Positions 11,560-22,652 of a stretch of DNA of 64,000 nt are shown piece by piece. Every line of letters starts with the position of its first letter. The stretch's first letter is position 1. The DNA lies in NCBI GenBank assembly GCA_949825065.1, contig OX463863.1, positions 15,174,345 through 15,238,344 of the forward strand. The letters are read 5' to 3'. This DNA is from Odontocerum albicorne. Lineage: Eukaryota; Arthropoda; Insecta; Trichoptera; Odontoceridae. A program made the position numbers and the translations under genes. The notes beneath the pieces are model-generated. The model worked only from the letters and a program-made list of their open reading frames with translations, was not told the origin of the DNA and made no database searches.

Positions 11560-12440
11560 GATTTTCCTTTCCTCTCCACCATATCTCCCTTTGATCGATG
11601 ATATCTCAGCTTTATTCTTATTACCTTGATGATACGTTCTTTATGTCGTCCTTGACTGTCCATGCAGTGAGACTGGAATCAGTTACAAACCAATATAAGA
11701 CTCGCCCCGTCCTTGGCATGCTTTAAGAAGCGACTGAAATAACTATTAATTTCAAGTCAGTAAAATAACGTGTTTCATTCCTGATTTTTCTTTTCCTTTC
11801 CTCTCCACCATCCCTTCCTTTTCTTTTGATTGATGATATCTCACTTCACATGAAAAATAATGTTCGGGTGATTGTCCGTCTTTGTGGGGTTCGTGGACAT
11901 GTTCTCACGTATATGTTTATGGATTTCGTGGGGATGGATAGTCATTTGAATGATTTACGGGACCACGTAACTTGCTTCATTTACTTTTGTCTGGTTGGTT
12001 GGAAGAGATTGCCACCTGGCAATAAGCCCGCCAGATTGTATTGCAATAAATGTGTTAAATAAATAAATGATATCTCATTTTTATTGTTATTTATTTCCGT
12101 GGAATGTAGGCGAGCCATTCCACAAACAATAAATTCATTAAATGTACCATTTGTATCTTTGTTTTGTTATCAAGTTTTCTTCAAAGAAAAACAATGATTT
12201 GATTCCCAGTCGTCCTTTACTGTCCATGCAGTGAGACTCTGGAACCAGTTACAAACCAATGTTAAACTCGCTCCGTCCTTGGCGTGCTTTAAGAAGCGAC
12301 TGAAAAAACTCATAATTTCTAGTCAGCAATATAACATGGTTCATTCCTTATTTCCCTTTCCTCTCCACCATCCCTTCCTTTTCCTTTGATTAATGACATC
12401 TCACTTAAACTTTTTCTTTCACCAATGGACTCTGCAGACT
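11560..12440 (+). mobile_element. Tandem LINE 3' ends, plus strand
   Basis: At least two plus-strand copies of a LINE C-terminus plus 3' UTR occur at about 11640-12070 and 12205-12400. The second reads SFTVHAVRLWNQLQTN then SLACFKKRLKKLI, typical of the end of a non-LTR ORF2. Pyrimidine-rich UTR follows (ccatcccttcc). The first ends in a conserved tail (ctggttggttggaagagatt, 11990-12070) with a TAAATAAATAAATG-like simple end. That tail is also the 3' end of the SINEs at 60.5 and 62.2 kb. Confidence 0.7.
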
Positions 12441-12721
12441 GAAATTGGCCACTTCACAGAGAAGCAGGAGTGACATTTTTGCTGTTTTTGTTATTTTAAG
12501 ACTTAAAAGAAATAATGGTCGTGTTCTTACAGGTAAAGAGGGCAGATATGCAGTCATCATGAAGAGAGTCGAACTGGACTCAGTAGATTACAACAAATGC
12601 CAACAGCAGTTGCAGAGGATGCGTATGGGACCACTCTTCAAACTGCACCGCACCTTCCTCTGTGCTGGTGGACAGAAGGGCAAGGACACTTGCCAGGTGA
12701 GTTTTGTCTCCAGCATCATTA

Positions 12722-12945
12722 AATGTAAAATTGTATACTTTATTTTTGTACATTGTACTATATACTTTATTTTTGTTGGAAGGTATGATACATTGTACTG
12801 TTTACTTTATTTTTATTGTAAGGTACATTGAACTGTTTACTTTATTTTTATTGTAAGGTACATTGAACTGTTTACTTTATTTTTGTTATAAGGTACAGTG
12901 CACTGTTTATTTTATTTTTGTTATAATGTATATACATTATGCGGT
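12722..12945. repeat. AT-rich tandem repeat in pseudogene intron
   Basis: About five diverged copies of a roughly 38-bp unit (tactttatttttRttgtaaggtacattg...) lie directly after the exon-a donor of the serine protease homologue. Confidence 0.75.
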
Positions 12946-13104
12946 TTACTTATATATAAATCACAAACGTTTCAAAATTTTGCAATATCATCAAATATTT
13001 TGAAAAAAATATTGATCTAGTCTATAAAAAATATTGATCTAGATCTACTCAAATAAATATTTCAGTAAAACGATACATACAGCATCGTTTCTCAACTTGT
13101 AGAT

Positions 13105-13325
13105 TCACGGTCCCCCAAGATGGAGGTGTATAAAGATGGATGGGGGAGGTGTACTATATAAAGATGGAGGGGGGAGGTGTATAAAGATGGAGGTGGGAGG
13201 TGTATAAAGATGGAGAGGGAGGTGTATTAAGATGGAGGGGGAGGTATTTAAAGATGGGGGGAGAGGCGTATAAAGATGGAGGGGGAGGTGTATAAAGATG
13301 GAGGGGGGAGGTGTGTAAAATAAAA
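13105..13325. repeat. G-rich minisatellite
   Basis: About eight copies of a unit near 25 bp (ggaggtgtataaagatgga plus a variable G-run) show strong strand asymmetry. Both strands stay open in some frames (proline/leucine-rich on the minus strand), an effect of the repeat and not a gene. Confidence 0.85.
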
Positions 13326-13592
13326 GACGCATTTTTTGAGAGATATGAATTCATTCATTTCATAAAATGATATTATTGTTAACTCCAACGATTATCTCTC
13401 TATGTGGATGTGTTTATACTTATCAAACCTTACAAGCACTTTATTGCAGACTTTGAGTCGATACCAAGACAGCTTATCAGTTTGGACTTGTCGCTTGTAT
13501 ACATGCTCTGTTTAGCTACATTGTTAGTGACGAAACACAGTAGATATTCTTACCTTATAAGGTTTATCGTCTTTGTGCAAGTGCAACATTAC

Positions 13593-13665
13593 AGATGATC
13601 TCCGTGGCCTAGTTGTGTAGACGCTTGTCTGTTGAGTTTAAATTCTGCCGGAACTGAGATTTTTT
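13593..13665 (+). mobile_element. Decayed SINE head
   Basis: The plus-strand phrase tccgtggcctagttgtgtag, then acgcttgtctg, resembles the tRNA-derived 5' end of the SINEs at 60537 and 62215. The B box has decayed. Confidence 0.5.
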
Positions 13666-13825
13666 TAAAAAAGGATTCCCGTTTCGTTTTCACTTAAGGC
13701 CTATTTATGAGTTATAGATCTTAATACAATATTTAATAGGTCCCTAGAAGTTCGTTATAACGAGATTTGACTGTTTCTAGTTGTATAGTTTTTTAATAAG
13801 CAATCCATAACCAAAGTTGATAGAT

Positions 13826-14078
13826 AGTTGCTGACTAATATTAAAATCCGAAAGGTGTCCTACTTGGGTCATGTACTTAGAGGAGCAAAGTACAAATTAC
13901 TGCACCTGATCATCCAAGGCAAAATAGAGGGTCGAAGAGGTGTTGGCAGGAGGCAAATCTCCTGGCTCCGCAATATACGTGATTGGACTGGCATAAGGGG
14001 CATTGATCTTTTTCAGGCTGCCAGGGACAAAGATGCCTACTCTCAGGTGATATTCAACTTTGGGGGGACCTGACATGA
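13826..14078 (+). mobile_element. LINE reverse transcriptase C-terminal fragment
   Basis: An 81-codon frame contains VSYLGHVLRG, LIIQGKIEGRRGVGRRQ, SWLRNIRDWTG and LFQAARDKD. This is the signature C-terminus of a widespread insect endonuclease/reverse-transcriptase LINE group. Sequence upstream of it is not recognisable, so this is a 5'-truncated insertion. Confidence 0.75.
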
Positions 14079-14289
14079 CACTGGGAAGAAGAAGGCAATC
14101 CATCCATGCCTACTTTTGAACTTAAGTGGGGGGGGGTGCGGTGATTATTGTTGAACACTTTCATTGAAGGTTTGAAAATCCTTTTATTTTCGAATTGAGT
14201 GGTTAATTTTTTTTAGAGGCGCAATCTGTGTCTCTTTACTGTGTGGTGTTATTATTAAAGCAGGAAGAAGTTATCTGGAGGGGTTAATA

Positions 14290-14610
14290 AAAATATTAAT
14301 TAGAGAGTAAACTCTCCTCAAGGGTGCTCCAACTCAGGATTCGAACCCACTCATAAATTTTAATAAGGCCTCCCAGAAAGGACTGTCTTTAAGTGCTTCC
14401 TAAAGCTGCACATACCACCCATATTTCTGACGCTAGAAGTCAGACCATTCCACAGGACCAGCAATCGCAAAATATCTATTGTAATACCCCGACCTATTGG
14501 ATTGATTTTGATTAATCAATTTATTAGATGAAGAAAAAATCCACCCCAAAGTTCTACTCCCCTCCGAGGGAACAGATTGGGAAGATACAATGGAGACATC
14601 CCATTAAGGT
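14290..14610. repeat. Dispersed repeat, shared with 15640-15840
   Basis: The block with agaccattccacaggacc, aataccccRMCCTATTGGAT and tacaatggagacatYccatt recurs at about 15645-15830. In minus orientation parts read AWNGLPL-like, suggesting LINE ORF2 ends, but no frame is intact. A neighbouring phrase (ctgtgtggtgttattattaaag...aggaagaagttatctgg, 14235-14280) recurs inverted near 46420. Confidence 0.5.
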
Positions 14611-15287
14611 ACGAAGATTAAAATAATGAAACTTAAAAAATAAATATTTATTCTTGGGATAGTTGCACATGGCTAAATAAATACTGGTGTAGGTAGATAT
14701 ACTCGTACATCAACTCCAAATCCAAATTTTGTCCTTAATCTCTTCAGACCTGGCGTCCATTATAATGGATTTGGAGTTCATGCACTTTGTAAACAACTTT
14801 ATGGTATATTTCTGTAGGATATTGTGTTATTGACATTAAAAGTTTTGGGCGCCATCTAACTAAACTAATATGCCATAATGTTGCATTCACACACAAGAAA
14901 AAAGACTTGTTAATTGTATTTTTTTTTTTATAAATAACTATTTATACCAAAGAAATATCTTTATTTCCAGGTTTGTATTTTTCTCCCATTACGGGGTAAC
15001 TAAAATAATATGTACCATAAATGTATGCATTCAACTTTTAACAGCCAAATTGAAATATAATTTTTTTTTCCAGGGTGACGGTGGAGCACCTTCCGCCTGC
15101 CCGACCGCTACCAGCAGGCGGGCGTCGTAGCCTGGGGTACCGGCTGTGGTCAGCAGGATGTCTCTGAAGCCTACACTTAGGTCTCCAAGTTCCGCACCTG
15201 AGTGGACGGTCACATGGAGCAGTTGATATTCAATCCATCATCTTACATCTTCAACACTAACTGACGTGATAGGACCGTCAGATGCAA

Positions 15288-15632
15288 AACAACATATCGA
15301 GATTTTGAAGTCATAAAAAAAGATACCTAACCAGCATATCGGGATTCAATAGTTATAAAAATGGACACCTTATCAGGATGTCGGAATTTATTAGTCATGA
15401 AAAAGGACACCCAATCAACATATCGGGATTTGATAGCTTAAAAACGACACCAAAATAGCATATCGGGACTAAATAGGTTTAAAAAAGGACACCACTATTT
15501 GGGATTTTATAGTTATAATAAAGACACTAAAACAGCACATTAGGATTTAATAGTAGTAAAAAAAAAGGACAACCAACCAGCGTATCAGGATTTTATAGTA
15601 ATAAAAATGGACCCCAAACCAGCATATCATAT
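15288..15632. repeat. Diverged ~48-bp minisatellite
   Basis: About seven copies of a unit with consensus agcatatcgggatttaatag, then ttataaaaaaggacacc, follow the serine protease homologue exon b. Copies differ by 20-30 percent and by small indels, so the array is old. Confidence 0.8.
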
Positions 15633-16059
15633 CACTAAGAGGTAGACCATTCCATGCACTAGGATTAGCAACAGCAATAGCTCTATCATAATACCCCACC
15701 CTATTGGATCAACCAATTTATTAAATGAAGAAGAAATCGACCTTAAAGTTATACATATTTCAGACACAGACAAGGAACATATCTCAACTAGAGATTGGGA
15801 ATGTACAATGGAGACATTCCATTAAAGGACTTGAATAAAAAGAGACAAAGTTTGAAATCAATCCATTCGTGACACTCAAAATCAATTGTGTAATTTGTTT
15901 TATATAGTTTTAATGTTTAATATGTGTAGAATATATTTTTGTTTCAAGTATTTTACATTTTTATTTCTATTCATTGTACACAGTCAAATCTCAATCGACT
16001 GTTCTTCGAATAATAATTTTTCATTACATGTCAAGTGTTTCATTCAAACCCAAATTTAT

Positions 16060-16500
16060 TCCAGTCTTTTTACGTCATCCTTTACTGTCCACTCTGGAAC
16101 CAGTTACAACTAATGTTAGACTCACTCCGTCATTGGCATGTTTTAAAAAGTGTCTGAATAAAGTTTTAATTTCAGTAATGTAACATTTCATTCCCGATTT
16201 ACCTTTCCTCTCTACCATCCCCTCATTTTCCTTTCCTCTCTACCAACCCTTCATTTTCCTTTCCGCTCCACCATTCCTCCCTTTCTTCTCCGCCATCCCT
16301 TCATTTTCCTTTTCTCTCCACCATCCCTTCATTTCTTTTGATTGATTATATCACACTTTTATTATCTAATATACACATACATCATGAATTGTGACTATGC
16401 TACTTCTTTTATTTACTTTTGTCTGGTTGGAAGAGATTACTGCTGGCAATAAAACCGTCAAATTGTTTTACAATGAAGTGTTGAACAAATAAATAGTTTC
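16060..16500 (+). mobile_element. LINE 3' end with expanded pyrimidine UTR
   Basis: Another copy of the LINE C-terminus (DSS/SFTVHSGTSYN-like, then RLTPSLACFKKCLNKVLI at 16110-16165). It is followed by four or five copies of a ~28-bp CT-rich unit (ctctccaccatcccttcattttcctttc, 16195-16340) and the tail gtctggttggaagagatt (16425-16490). Confidence 0.65.
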
Positions 16501-16539
16501 ATATAAAACACATAAAATAAATTACATCTCCTGTTCATC

Positions 16540-16625
16540 TAGGTAATCAGCAAACATTTTTTATCAAGGGCCAAATAGAAAATATTTTTATCTCTGGGCC
16601 AAGGGTGGGTTGTAATTTTTTATTT
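16540..16625. repeat. Possible hAT terminus scrap
   Basis: The phrase caaacattttttatcaagggccaaat resembles the left end of the hAT element at 63116 (ccaaacattttagcctaagggcc). No partner end is visible nearby. Confidence 0.35.
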
Positions 16626-16746
16626 TTTTTTATTGACATGGAAGGATAATATCAATTTAGATACTTTTATAAACATCACGAATAATAAAACAAGAGCAAA
16701 ATGTCGCAGAACACTGATACTGTCAAGTGCAATCAAAATGCTTTTA

Positions 16747-17566
16747 TTAACCCTTTAAGTGCCTGAAGTTATTAGTATGGCCGTACCCAGCAGGTTGGGA
16801 TTTTTTCAACAAAAATAAAACCTAAAAAATTTATATTTTTTGTATACAGATATAAAGGATATTATGAAAACTTACCAAATATATACACCGTGGGGCGTTT
16901 GAGCTGCCGTTCACTGAGAAAAACACAGTTTAAATATTCACAAAATGTCAGGGTTGTCCGAACTTGACACAGAAAACACGTTTATTTATAAATATAGTGG
17001 AATATAATATACTTTGTAAACTAAAATCAACAACTTATCTGTATGATGTATAATAAAGCACAAAAGGTAAATAAACTATAAAATAAAACCGTAGTCTATA
17101 TAAACGTCGTATTATGCCGCAAAACTACCGCCAATAACCAAAGAAGACATTAAAACACATTTTGTAAATAAATACTTTGAAAAATTAACAAAAATAACGC
17201 ACAAAAGTAAAAAATCAACCATTGAAGAAAACTACAAACTAAGTCATTATAAATCATCGCAATTACGTCGCAAAAAACTGTAGTCGGTAACCCTGTACCA
17301 GAGACACGTATTGACTGTCAGTGAAAGCTTTTAGAAAGATGACTGTAACTTTGATAATATCAGTAAATAGTAATATTTAAATATTGCTTGACCATCCCAA
17401 TAGATATCACTATGTGTTACAATTTATAAGTTATTACAATTGGATTTGATATTAGCTTGCGACAAGCTCAAAGGAGAGCGCGTTTACGCGTTCATTTTGT
17501 ATGGCTGGCCTGGCGAGCACTGAATCGGAGAGCGCGTCAACGCGCTCGTGGCAGTGAACCGGTTAA
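16747..17566. mobile_element. TTAA-flanked nonautonomous element (piggyBac-type)
   Basis: An 820-bp segment is bounded by TTAA at 16747-16750 and 17563-17566. Its ends form imperfect inverted repeats (CCCTTTAAGTGCC inward from the left, CCGGTTCACTGCC inward from the right). It has no transposase. GC-rich palindromic words (gagagcgcgtcaacgcgctc) lie near the right end. TTAA duplication is typical of piggyBac. Confidence 0.55.
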
Positions 17567-18824
17567 GTGTCATAGGATTCACCAGTAGTCGGCGACTTAT
17601 ATGAACTGAAGTGCCACTTTTTATATTTTTTAAGTATTGTACATTCCGCGTGCCACTGACAGATCCAGGGATTTTTCATGCGGAGGAGATTCTTTAAAGA
17701 AAAAACTATGTTTATGAAATTGAGGAAATATTTAATTACCATTATATTACTTCATTATAATTCAAATTAATTACATGGCTCCATGCGCTATATCAATTGG
17801 AGGCCCTGTTCCAATTAAAGCGAGATTTTGCGCAGCCAGAACTTTTGGATTTTGCCCCTCAAAAACTGATAATTTCGCTTGAGAAAATGAGCCGAGCAGA
17901 GAATTTTTTTTACGTTTCCCCAAAAACTAATAATTACGTCTAATAAAACGAATCGCATTCGTTAGATTTTCTTTTTAATAAATCATTTTTATTAATATAC
18001 TGAAGAATTTTATTATTTGTCATTCTTCATGCTGTGCCACCTAGTGGTATGCACGCCATTGGTTGCCGACAGCTGAGATACACCATTCTTAAAGAACGAT
18101 TAATCACATTAGCCCCGATTTTCATTCTGATGAATGAAATGTTGGCATTTAAAGTTGGGATATACTCGAACAAATCATTGTTTTCTTTGATAATGTGTTT
18201 CTCTCCTTCCTTACAATATCTTTCAAAATCTTCAAAAATAAAGCACATCCTAGAAATGAATCCTTCATCTTGAAAATTTTCAAAACTTAAGGATTAAATA
18301 AATCAAATAAGCCAATCATTACGCAGATTTATTAGTTATAGATCCAGCCAGTGGAATTAGTCCAGCCAGTGTGCAGAATAGTGCGACGTAACACAGACTG
18401 TAATTTTACAAAACAGACAAGAAAACATTGCATATACAATTTGGAGTGTAAGACATAAAAAAAACAATTCAAAAGGTTATAAAAAAATTATAAGATACAA
18501 GGAATGAAATTATAAGATACAAGGAATTAAATTTGCTTAAAAACTGGTTCTTCCTTCTGCTTTTCGGGCAAATGAATTTCTCAATGTCATGTTAAACTGT
18601 TTAAATGTTTGAGCTGCATGAGATAATAAATGACATTTTTTGTAAATGAGGAAAATATTTTCACATTTTCCAGTGTAATGAGGATTCACCTTGATATCGA
18701 CTTACCCTCCCTCAATTCTCTAAATAATCCTTAATCCAACAATTTTGACTGAGCTGTTTCACCTTGCAGTGCAATAGAAAAAGTTAAATGTACATACTTT
18801 AAGGCTACAAAATCTGGAGTGACT
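17567..18824. other. Gene-poor stretch between LINE island and gene B
   Basis: No gene is supported. A 73-codon minus frame (18027-18248) has no recognisable domain. A short tandem duplication of attataagatacaaggaat is at 18488-18528. Confidence 0.45.
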
Positions 18825-20077
18825 GTAAATATGAAACAGGATTTTTTTAATTGAAAATACACATTTATTGTATGAAAATGGTAAAAAATATTTTATTCAA
18901 AGTATTGCCCATCGCTAGCTACACATTTTCCCCATCTCTCTGGCAATTTGTGGATGCCACACCAAAAAAACTGTTGCTCTTTTGAGGCAAACCAATAATC
19001 GAGCCATTTTCGTAAGAAGTGAAGCGCTGCTCAGCAAGCGCGTGTCCCATCGATGCAAATAAGTAGTAATCGGATGGAGCCAAATCTAGTGAGTAAGCCG
19101 CATGCGAAAGTATTTGCCAACTAAACGCCTCAATCGTTTCCTTGACCGGTTTTGCTGTGTGCGATGGTGCATGAAACAAAATAACTTTGTGTTGCCTCTT
19201 GATATTCTGGTTGTTTTTCACGGAATGCTTGGTTCAAATCCATCATTTGTTGTCGGTAGCGTTCAGTATTAACGGTTTCGCCAGGCTTTAGCAGTTCATA
19301 ATAGATAACACCCTTCTGATCCCACCAAACACAGAGCATTGTCTTCTGTCCATAGCGATTTGGCCTTGCAATCGATGTTGCTCGTTTGCTTGGAGTTACC
19401 CATGATCTTTTACGCTTAGGATTCTCAAAATATATCCATTTTTCATCGCCAGTCACAATTCGATGGAGAAATGATTTTCTTTCGTACCTGGCGAGCAGCA
19501 TTTCGTAAGTGGTTTTTCATTTTTCCTGCTGTCTTTCATTCAGTTCATGTGGAACACATTTTCCCACTTTCTGGATCTTTCCCATGGCTTTCTAACGTAT
19601 GGAAACGGCTTCTCGTGTCACATTTAATTGATCCGCGAGTTGTTGTTGCGATTGAGCGTCATCCTCATCCAGCAATACTTACAATTCGGTGTCTTCAAAC
19701 TTTCTCGGTGGTCGTCCACGTTCCTAGTTTCTCACGTCAAAATCGCAACATTTGAATTTTTCAAACCACACAAAGCACCGTGATTTACAAAAAGCATGCT
19801 CATCGCAAGTTTCGAAAAGCATTCGATGCGATTCTGCAGAAGTTTTCTTCAAATGGTAAAGGAAAATCATCGTTGTCCGCAAACCGTAGATTTCAGGCAC
19901 AAAAACAGACATGTTGAACGCTATGAAAACATATGTAGTCGTATTTAACTTGTATTGTTGTGAGTTAAAAGTCTTTGACAAATATAAACACAAAAAAAAG
20001 GCACCAATGGCAAGGTTTGACAGTCACTACATTGACAACTAGAGCCATATATGAGCAAATTCCGGTTTCATACCTGG
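18825..20077 (-). mobile_element. Mos1-like mariner (mauritiana group), dead
   Basis: The minus strand encodes a transposase of about 340 codons (18893-19912): MSVFVPEIYGLRTT start, FLHRIVTGDEKWIYF with the first catalytic Asp, MLCVWWDQKGVIYYELLKPGETVN, LAPSDYYLFASMGHALAEQRF with the third, and a VASDGQYFE end. It matches the mauritiana subfamily throughout. Frameshifts break it near 19700, 19200 and 18990, and the second catalytic motif reads FHAPSHTA, two residues (the Asp-Asn of HDNAPSHTA) short, so it is inactive. Inverted ends (CCAGGTATGAAAC at 20077 inward, TATGAAACAGG at 18830) and a right-hand TA target are visible. It ends 13 bp past gene B's stop codon, so it probably displaced that gene's 3' UTR. 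Confidence 0.85.
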
Positions 20078-20090
20078 TAAACTCCAATGA

Positions 20091-22652
20091 TTAATGTTTT
20101 TCCACAATTTTACAGCTGTAAGGTTTCTCTCCACTGTGAATCCTTTCATGAAAATTTAAACTACTTTTATGTGCGAATAACTTACCACATTGTCCACAGC
20201 AGTAAGGTTTCTCTCCAGTATGAATTCTTTCGTGACATTTTAAAATACCTTTGCCTGAGAAAGTCTTATCACATTGTTTACAGCTGTACGGCTTCTCTCC
20301 ACTGTGAATCCTTTCATGAGAATTTAAACCACTTTTTTGTGAGAATATCTGATCACATTGTTTACAGCTGTAAGGCTTCTCTCCACTATGAATTATTTCA
20401 TGACATTTTAAATTTCCTTTAGTTGAGAATTTCTTGCCACATTGTCCACAGCTGTAACGTTTCTCTCCACTGTGAATCCATTCATGAGAATTTAAAAGAT
20501 TTTTTTTTGCGAATGTCTTATCACATTGTTCACATCTGTACGGTTTCTCTCCACTGTGAATCCTTTCATGAGAATTTAAATTACTTATATGTGCGAATGT
20601 CTTACCACACTGTCTACAGCTGTAAGGCTTCTCACCACTGTGATTCCTTTCATGATATTTTAAATATTTTTTGACTGAGAATGTCTTATCACATTGTCCA
20701 CATCTGTAAGGTTTCTCTCCACTGTGAATCCTTTCATGAGAAATTAAATTAATTTTATTTACGAATGTCTTACCACATTGTCCACAGCTGTAAGGCTTCT
20801 CTCCAGTATGAATTCTTACATGACGGTTTAATTTACATTTGCGTGAGAAAGTCTTATCACATTGTCCACAGCTGTAAGGCTTCTCTCCAGTATGAATTCT
20901 TTCATGATATTTTAAAGAACACTTATCTGAGAAAGTCTTATCACATTGTCCACAGCTGTAAGGTTTCTCTCCACTGTGAATCCTTTCATGAGAATTTAAA
21001 TGACTTTTGTGTAAGAATGTCTTATCACACTGTCTGCAGCTGAAAGGTTTCTCTCCAATATGAATCCTTTCATGACGTTTTAAATTACCTTTGTCTGAGA
21101 AAGTCCTTTTACATTGTCCACAGCTGTAAGGTTTCTCTCCACTGTGAATCCTTTCATGAGAATTTAAATGACCTTTATGTAAGAATGTCTTATCACATTG
21201 TCTACAGCTGAAAGGCTTTACTTCAATATGAATCCTTTCATGACGTTTTAAAATACCTTTGTCTGAGAAAGTCTTATCACATTGTCCACATCTGTAAAGT
21301 TTCTCTCCACTGTGAATCCTTTCGATAGAATTACCATGAAAAATGGTTTCAATGCATTTTATTTTACTAAATTGGTTACTCATATCACCTGAACCTAAAA
21401 ACATGTGAAATCAATAAAAAATATTGAAGGGTTTAAAAGAAAGATCATGGATTATCTTTTTGTAACTAAGCATTTCTCAAATATTTATTCTTCGATTTAT
21501 ACAAGAAATCACTCGTATTGAATTGTCAACTAAGAAAAAAATTGACAGGGAATGAAAAACACATTTCAACTTTACTATTTGTGTTAAGACTTAACTTGAT
21601 TCCTATTTCAAACCACAATAAGAAAGATTATGTTGTTGATAATTTAATGAAAAAGTGAAAACTTATTCAGAATACAATCCAAATCACTCACTTGTTATTG
21701 CGTGCGTGTCGCAAACATCAACAGTCTCTGTGTTACTGATCAGATCACATTCCTTTTTTATATCCCCTCCCTGTTTGTCAATAGGGAATACTGGCGGAGT
21801 ATCCTCTTCTACATTTTCTCGTTTTATGAAAAAAACTGAACCAATTTCCAATTCAAAATCGTGGGATTGCTTCAGTAAACTCATTTCTGGGGTCATTTCT
21901 TTGCTGAATGTGTCACAAGATGGCTGGGCTATAACATCTGCAAAAAAAACAAGATCAAATTTACTGAAGTAATCAAACAAAAATTGATAAACACGTATTG
22001 TCATTTTTCAAAAGTGATCCGTTTGACAGCCATTGTGTGTTGCTTGTTGGCGTGTCGATAGTTATTTAAAGTGGATTCCTCATATTTTATAAATTATCTA
22101 TCGCAAAATTTTTGGCATGATTTTATATAAAGAATGAAATAAAAATTGTACATTACGTTACGTATTTAATATTTCTTAGTGTGCTGATAACCATGAATTT
22201 TTTTTTAGAGACGGTAAAAAATTGTTGGATTATTCGATCTTAAAGAGGCATTACACATAACAGAACGTCAACGTTCCGTGATTAATCCACTTTTTACTAA
22301 TTATGTTTTAAATATTTTTCAAAACAAAAATTAAAATGACATTAAAATTCTGGCCTACAGGTACACACCACCTTTTCCATTCCTGGTATGGAATATGTGG
22401 TGTGTACCTGTGGATTGTTTGTCATATCTCTCATATATAATTTATTTTAACAGTATAAGTGTAGTAACTTGGGTCTGTGGGATTATCATCATAATGTCTG
22501 GTATCTGCGCTGATATCTTGTGCACATTCCTGCTTGATATCTGCCTCATGTTTACTGATATACTGGGGGAACATTGCTGCAGTATCCCCGTCTTCTGCCT
22601 TTTCTTCTTTCACCATTACTTCTGCACTCCATTTGTGTAGTTGAGGATCCAT
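20091..22652 (-). CDS. C2H2 zinc-finger protein, gene B (14 fingers)
   Basis: Exon 1 22469-22652, exon 2 21692-21937, exon 3 20091-21394. Introns are GT-AG (531 and 297 nt), phase 1; 1734 nt, 577 residues. Domain order is as in gene A: acidic exon 1 with VKEE and IKQE, acidic exon 2 with FFIKREN and IKKE, then fourteen C2H2 fingers ending YSCKIVEKH. Exon 2 is three codons shorter than in genes A and C. Fingers 5-11 and 13-14 align one-to-one in order with gene A or C fingers (for example SDKCSLKYH, VNKINLISH, SVKKYLKYH, AHISNLNSH, AKKNLLNSH), so arrays differ by whole-finger gain and loss. First fingers alternate DKG- and LHK-type helices. Likely a nuclear DNA-binding regulator; target unknown. 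The frame is fully open and no defect is visible. Confidence 0.87.
22357..22411 (-). other. Conserved intron-1 inverted repeat, gene B
   Basis: Copy of the 55-nt hairpin, 57 nt inside intron 1. The arms begin ACAGGTACACACCAC on both strands and the loop differs by one base from gene A. Confidence 0.8.

Larger units (their letters stand above)
12533..15235 (+). pseudogene. Serine protease homologue fragment, two exons
   Basis: Exon a (12533-12696) has a TTCTTACAG acceptor and a CAG|GTGAG donor. It encodes GKEGRYAVIMKRVELDSV, then CQQQLQRMRMG and FICAGG-like FLCAGG with KGKDTCQ, as in insect clip-domain protease homologues (masquerade / prophenoloxidase-activating-factor-2 type). Exon b (15074-15235) follows a T-rich acceptor and continues in phase with GDGGAP. 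In active trypsin-like enzymes this is GDSGGP, so the catalytic serine is replaced, the mark of a non-catalytic homologue. Exon b then has a frameshift before DRYQQAGVVAWGTGCG and two in-frame stops. No upstream clip or histidine/aspartate exons are visible. It is a decaying fragment of a secreted immune-cascade cofactor gene, and its GC content exceeds its surroundings. Confidence 0.8.

Noticed and set aside
13105..13354. Proline-rich small proteins
   Set aside because: These are translations of a minisatellite, open in more than one frame.
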